Shown: positions 6,431 through 8,711 of the stretch, in pieces | How the letters are laid out: every line of letters starts with the position of its first letter | Position numbering within the stretch: the first letter of the stretch is position 1 | Notes under the pieces: generated by a model | What the model was told of the DNA's origin: nothing | What the model saw: the letters and a program-made list of their open reading frames with translations, nothing else | Databases searched by the model: none | Position numbers and translations under genes: made by a program | NCBI GenBank assembly: GCA_029974875.1 | Contig: JARKQP010000232.1 | Span: 1-8,711, forward strand | DNA length: 8,711 bases | DNA from: Mobilitalea sp. | GTDB taxonomy: Bacteria > Bacillota_A > Clostridia > Lachnospirales > Lachnospiraceae | Reading direction: 5' to 3'

Positions 6431-6900
6431 TTGTTTTTTATTATTTAAGTTTTTTTAATAGTTATTAATCTAACCAGCTCTGGCATGCTTCATCACCCCT
6501 TTCCCGTCATATGCGCCCGGAGAACCCTTTCTTTAGTCCTGGCAGCTCTTTACCGGGCTGCTCTCCTAATGCTTTTTACCATGATTTTCATAACATTTTT
6601 TTATAAAGCATGGCTTATTATAGCAATAAACATTACCAGAAATTCCCTTATATTCCAGTAATAAGCACTCTTTTGCACCGTGCAGCCAAGATGACTAGAA
6701 CATATTTTTGTTCCGCCCATCTTAAATTATATCCATGGATCTATTATTTATTGTAAATCGAAATTAATTTTCTATACATGCAGATCAACGGCAACAAAGG
6801 AAAAGTAAGAGCTTTAAAGCATTCTTTTTCAGCACGCTTTTTTTATACTTTACCCCAAAAATATCCATCAATTTATAGAAAAAGCGGTACATTATCTTTA
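6431..6900. other. Gene-free stretch with a cluster of stem-loops
   Basis: No convincing protein gene lies here. Several perfect inverted repeats do: GCCCGG/CCGGGC (6515-6520, 6553-6558), competing with GGAGA/TCTCC (6519-6523, 6562-6566) plus GCAGC/GCTGC (6542-6546, 6557-6561); ATGCTTT/AAAGCAT (6569-6575, 6605-6611); GCTTATTA/TAATAAGC (6613-6620, 6659-6666); and AAGATG/CATCTT (6688-6693, 6718-6723), enclosing GAACA/TGTTC (6698-6702, 6709-6713). On the minus strand a TATAAT (6731-6726) just precedes the last of these, and an extended -10 TGCTATAAT lies at 6625-6617. It could encode a small structured RNA on the minus strand; unproven. Confidence 0.35.
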
Positions 6901-6906
6901 ATCCTG

Positions 6907-6934
6907 TTGAATCTTCACCATTTTATGCTATAAT
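6907..6934 (+). promoter_or_regulatory. Promoter ahead of repeat copy B and the Ig-like gene
   Basis: TTGAAT (6907-6912), a 16-base spacer and a consensus TATAAT (6929-6934) with a TGC extension (6926-6928). The expected start is near 6941, a few bases before repeat copy B, so the element would form the first part of a roughly 350-base leader for the gene at 7291. Confidence 0.8.
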
Positions 6935-6947
6935 GAACTCATGATAT

Positions 6948-7121
6948 AAGTGTGAAAAGTCTTTCCCGAGTAAGACTTTGGAATTTCTAAGGCACCAAAA
7001 GACGGTACCTAACAACTTTTATGCTTCACAAATGGAATACTCCGTATTCCATTAGGAAGAACGCAAGAACAGCGTTCTTCCAACTTATGATTGTGCTGCC
7101 TACGGCAGCATATCGGGAAGT
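6948..7121 (+). repeat. Structured repeat/leader element, copy B
   Basis: This is the second copy of the element at 1613-1762, 174 bases, in the opposite orientation in the window but again pointing toward the downstream gene. Its stems are: a closing stem TGTGAA (6951-6956) with TTCACA (7025-7030); P1 AAAGTCTT (6956-6963) with AAGACTTT (6972-6979), one base of which overlaps the closing stem; P2 AGGCACC (6990-6996) with GGTACCT (7004-7010), one mismatch; P3 GGAAGAACGC (7055-7064) with GCGTTCTTCC (7072-7081); and P4 GTGCTGCC (7093-7100) with GGCAGCAT (7104-7111). An extra perfect 10-bp hairpin, AATGGAATAC/GTATTCCATT (7031-7053), is absent from copy A and accounts for most of the length difference. 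Confidence 0.87.
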
Positions 7122-7127
7122 TTGAAA

Positions 7128-7142
7128 GGCTTATATTAAGCC
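7128..7142 (+). other. Small hairpin in the leader of the Ig-like gene
   Basis: GGCTTA (7128-7133) pairs perfectly with TAAGCC (7137-7142) over a TAT loop, directly after repeat copy B. No T-run follows. The rest of the leader to 7276 is AT-rich, with a 14-base palindrome AAAATAATTATTTT at 7215-7228, and shows no second clear promoter. Confidence 0.4.
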
Positions 7143-7290
7143 GTGAAGCATTGGATTATAAGAATGCCATATAAAAATGAGATAAAGCTACAGGCCGTTT
7201 TATTTGTCTGCATGAAAATAATTATTTTTTTATTTTGATTTTAATATTCTGTCCGAAGACGGGATATTAAATTTATGAGGAGATGATGCT

Positions 7291-7629
7291 ATGTCAAATT
7301 ATATTACGATAGAATCCGTCCTGGGCAGTGGAAAGAATAGGGTAAAGCAGGATCTGAAGTTCAAAACCGGGAGCTTCATCTGGAAAATCAAGTTTACCGC
7401 ACCCTTGAACCCTTCTACGGTCAACAACCGTAATTTATATGTCACTTCCACGAGCAATATTCCTCTTGCAACCAATATCAGATATGACACGATTAATAAC
7501 TGTATCGAGATAGAGCCTCTTGATCCCTATAAAAGAAATGAATCCTATCTCCTGCATGTAACCACAAATGTCAAATCCAAAAAAGGCCAGTCCTTACCGA
7601 ATGAAATTACAATCCAGTTTAAGGTTTGA
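7291..7629 (+). CDS. Small protein with an SbsA-type bacterial Ig-like domain
   Basis: This is a 112-residue protein consisting essentially of one beta-sandwich domain. The segment WKIKFTAPLNPSTVNNRN (about 31-48), then VTSTSNIPL, a central strand ending EIEPLDPY, then SYLLHVTTNVKSKKG and a final strand fit the SbsA/Big_5 Ig-like pattern, in which a plus-strand phrase like 'F..PLNP.TVN..N' opens the domain. Such domains usually serve as adhesive or spacing modules in surface proteins, but here there is no signal peptide, membrane segment or sorting motif, so location and role are unknown. The start is supported by GAGGAG (7277-7282) eight bases before ATG. It has its own promoter, a long leader containing repeat copy B, and a terminator shared with the convergent gene. 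Confidence 0.85.
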   Translation: MSNYITIESVLGSGKNRVKQDLKFKTGSFIWKIKFTAPLNPSTVNNRNLYVTSTSNIPLATNIRYDTINNCIEIEPLDPYKRNESYLLHVTTNVKSKKGQSLPNEITIQFKV

Positions 7630-7636
7630 TGGAAGC

Positions 7637-7668
7637 AAAAGGCGCAGCGTAAAAGCAGCGCCTTTTTT
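7637..7668. terminator. Terminator shared by the Ig-like gene and the convergent gene
   Basis: AAAAGGCGC (7637-7645) pairs with GCGCCTTTT (7658-7666) around a 12-base loop, with six T (7663-7668) on the plus strand, eight bases after the Ig-like gene's stop. On the minus strand it lies nine bases past the other gene's stop and gives a shorter TTTT run, so it is likely bidirectional. Confidence 0.88.
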
Positions 7669-7676
7669 GAAAAGTA

Positions 7677-8711
7677 TTATGATAAGTGAATACGGTTTTG
7701 TAATAAATCAATCAGCTTGGGGTACTCCTGGAAAAGCTGGTTCACATTCCTTTCCTCTTCCTCAAAGATCACGGCAATATCTCCTTCCAATATGGAGGCC
7801 AGCTCTAATAAGCCTTCTATCGTCTTAGCTTTAAGCCCACCCGCATTTTCAATAAACAGGCAGCAATCCCTTAATCTCTCTTTTTTTGTCACTACCTCCA
7901 AGCCATTTAATTTCTCAGCCGTGATTTTAGCCATTTTGGAGGATCTTAGCTTACCGGTTTTATATAAGAATAAAGCCAGGTCTTTGGCTAACATTATTTT
8001 TTCAGAAGCCCGCTGCCCGGTGATGATCAGCATGCTTGTTTTAAACTGTTCCTGCAGCATGGTGTCCAGGCTGTTTATCAGCTGTTTTTTCACAGGCAGT
8101 ATCTGCATAAAATCTCCGAAGATTTCTCCGACCTTAAACTGCAGCTCTTCCTCCATCTGCTTTAGCTTCTTATTTTCCACCTCCAGGCTCTCTTCCTCCA
8201 GCATATCATAAATTGCCTTTTCTACCTCCTGCTCCGCAATTTCACGGGGATCAAGGCTGTCCTGCGCCGGAGCTTCTTGTACTGGAGCTTCCTGAGCTGA
8301 ACCTTCCTCTTCCTCCTGGAGCATGCTCTGGATCTCCATACCTAAGCCGTCCGTAAGCCCTTCCTGGTTGCCCGCAAAAGCCGCACCAGAACCCTCTTCC
8401 ATTTCCTCCATAGTATCAAACCCAAAACCGTCCTGCTCTCCCGGCCTGGCCATGGCTTCCGCTTCGGTAGCTTCTTCCGCCCCAGCCTGTAAGCCTTCCT
8501 CTGCCATTGGCTTTACAGCGGTTCCATCTTCATGTAGGATTCCTGCCTGCCGCTTTATGTCCTTCATAAGACCGCTTGTATCTGTCTCACTCAAATAGTA
8601 TGACCTGAGAATTTTGGCCTTTTCTACAAAAACCCCATCCCCAAACCATAATATGATATCATTACATTCGTCAATGCACTTCTGCTCCAGTCCGGCTTTA
8701 TAATATAGCTT
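7677..8711 (-). CDS. Partial gene: TPR-like stretch, acidic linker and degenerate CbxX/SpoVK-like AAA+ domain
   Basis: The frame is open to the window edge, so only the C-terminal 344 residues are visible; a TTG at 8594 could be mistaken for the start. Visible residues 1-39 are helical, with DECNDIILWFGDGVFVEKA resembling TPR-type proteins. About 60-180 is a very acidic, low-complexity linker rich in Glu, Ala and Met with repeated QEAP. About 190-344 follows the outline of a CbxX/CfqX (SpoVK) AAA+ domain: VKKQL before the P-loop, then ITGQRASEKI at the Walker A position, LFIEN at Walker B, AVIFEEEE at sensor 1, and a closing YPKLIDLLQNRI where active members have NP-L-SRF. Walker A lacks the GK[ST] ending and Walker B reads EN instead of DE, so it is probably a non-hydrolysing pseudo-ATPase. 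The function is unknown, and the domain call rests on pattern only. Confidence 0.75.
   Translation of the reverse strand, partial: KLYYKAGLEQKCIDECNDIILWFGDGVFVEKAKILRSYYLSETDTSGLMKDIKRQAGILHEDGTAVKPMAEEGLQAGAEEATEAEAMARPGEQDGFGFDTMEEMEEGSGAAFAGNQEGLTDGLGMEIQSMLQEEEEGSAQEAPVQEAPAQDSLDPREIAEQEVEKAIYDMLEEESLEVENKKLKQMEEELQFKVGEIFGDFMQILPVKKQLINSLDTMLQEQFKTSMLIITGQRASEKIMLAKDLALFLYKTGKLRSSKMAKITAEKLNGLEVVTKKERLRDCCLFIENAGGLKAKTIEGLLELASILEGDIAVIFEEEERNVNQLFQEYPKLIDLLQNRIHLS

Noticed and set aside
6438..6494. 13-codon minus-strand frame (MPELVRLITIKKT) with a good AAGGGGTG upstream
   Set aside because: It is too short to support as a gene. The purine-rich run fits the structured region as well as a binding site.
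6485..6661. 58-codon plus-strand open frame with a hydrophobic middle (MLHHPFPV...)
   Set aside because: There is no ribosome binding site before the ATG, the frame crosses several stem-loops, and no family resemblance is seen. It is more likely chance in hairpin-rich noncoding DNA.
6785..6892. 35-codon minus-strand open frame rich in Lys, Leu and Phe (MYRFFYKL...)
   Set aside because: Only a weak AGGA nine bases upstream supports it. Composition matches the AT-rich DNA and there is no recognisable family or clear promoter.
1613..7121. Reading the two repeat copies as inverted repeats of a transposon spanning 1613-7121
   Set aside because: The interval holds only core housekeeping genes and no transposase or integrase. 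The copies are internally structured and differ in length, so they look like independent elements.
8592..8594. TTG at 8594 as the true start of the last gene
   Set aside because: The frame stays open for 39 more codons to the window edge with protein-like, TPR-like sequence, and no ribosome binding site precedes the TTG.

Overview
The window looks like chromosomal DNA from a low-to-mid GC Gram-positive anaerobe of the Clostridia, most like a Lachnospiraceae member. Reasons: a classic SAM-I (S-box) riboswitch ahead of metK, strong AGGAG-type ribosome binding sites, sigma-A promoters with TGn-extended -10 boxes, intrinsic terminators after most genes, a TTG start, and clostridial-looking MurA, MetK, HD-GYP and kinase proteins. 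The family-level placement is inference.

Layout. Positions 1-108 hold only a stem-loop behind the first gene. 109-1599 (minus) is a two-transmembrane HAMP sensor histidine kinase with no response regulator beside it. 1600-1800 is its leader: an extended -10 promoter followed by a hairpin-rich repeat (copy A). 1864-3146 (minus) is metK with its terminator, and 3301-3443 is its S-box aptamer and riboswitch terminator. 3444-3754 is a divergent control region with TTTGCAAA-type palindromes and a strong promoter for 3755-4840 (plus), an HD-GYP c-di-GMP phosphodiesterase. A bidirectional terminator at about 4907-4943 separates it from the convergent murA (4990-6288, minus), whose promoter has a perfect palindrome in its spacer. 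6431-6900 has no convincing gene but a run of stem-loops. 6907-7290 is a promoter plus copy B of the repeat, acting as leader of 7291-7629 (plus), a small protein with an SbsA-type Ig-like fold. A terminator at 7637-7668 is shared with 7677-8711 (minus), the 3' part of a gene running off the window: a TPR-like stretch, an acidic linker and a degenerate CbxX/SpoVK-like AAA+ domain.

How the genes relate. They are housekeeping and signalling genes that mostly seem to be single transcription units (SAM synthesis, peptidoglycan precursor synthesis, c-di-GMP turnover, a sensor kinase), not one pathway or operon.

The most novel signal is the repeat at 1613-1762 (minus) and 6948-7121 (plus). The copies share at least four stem-loops and a closing stem. 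Base pairs in the last stem differ between copies by compensatory changes. Each copy starts 15-20 bases after an extended -10 box and points toward the gene downstream. This fits a dispersed family of structured 5' leader RNAs, although a palindromic mobile repeat is not excluded. Secondary leads are the hairpin and three-codon ORF between the ribosome binding site and start of the HD-GYP gene, the murA promoter palindrome, the hairpin cluster at 6515-6725 and the pseudo-ATPase.
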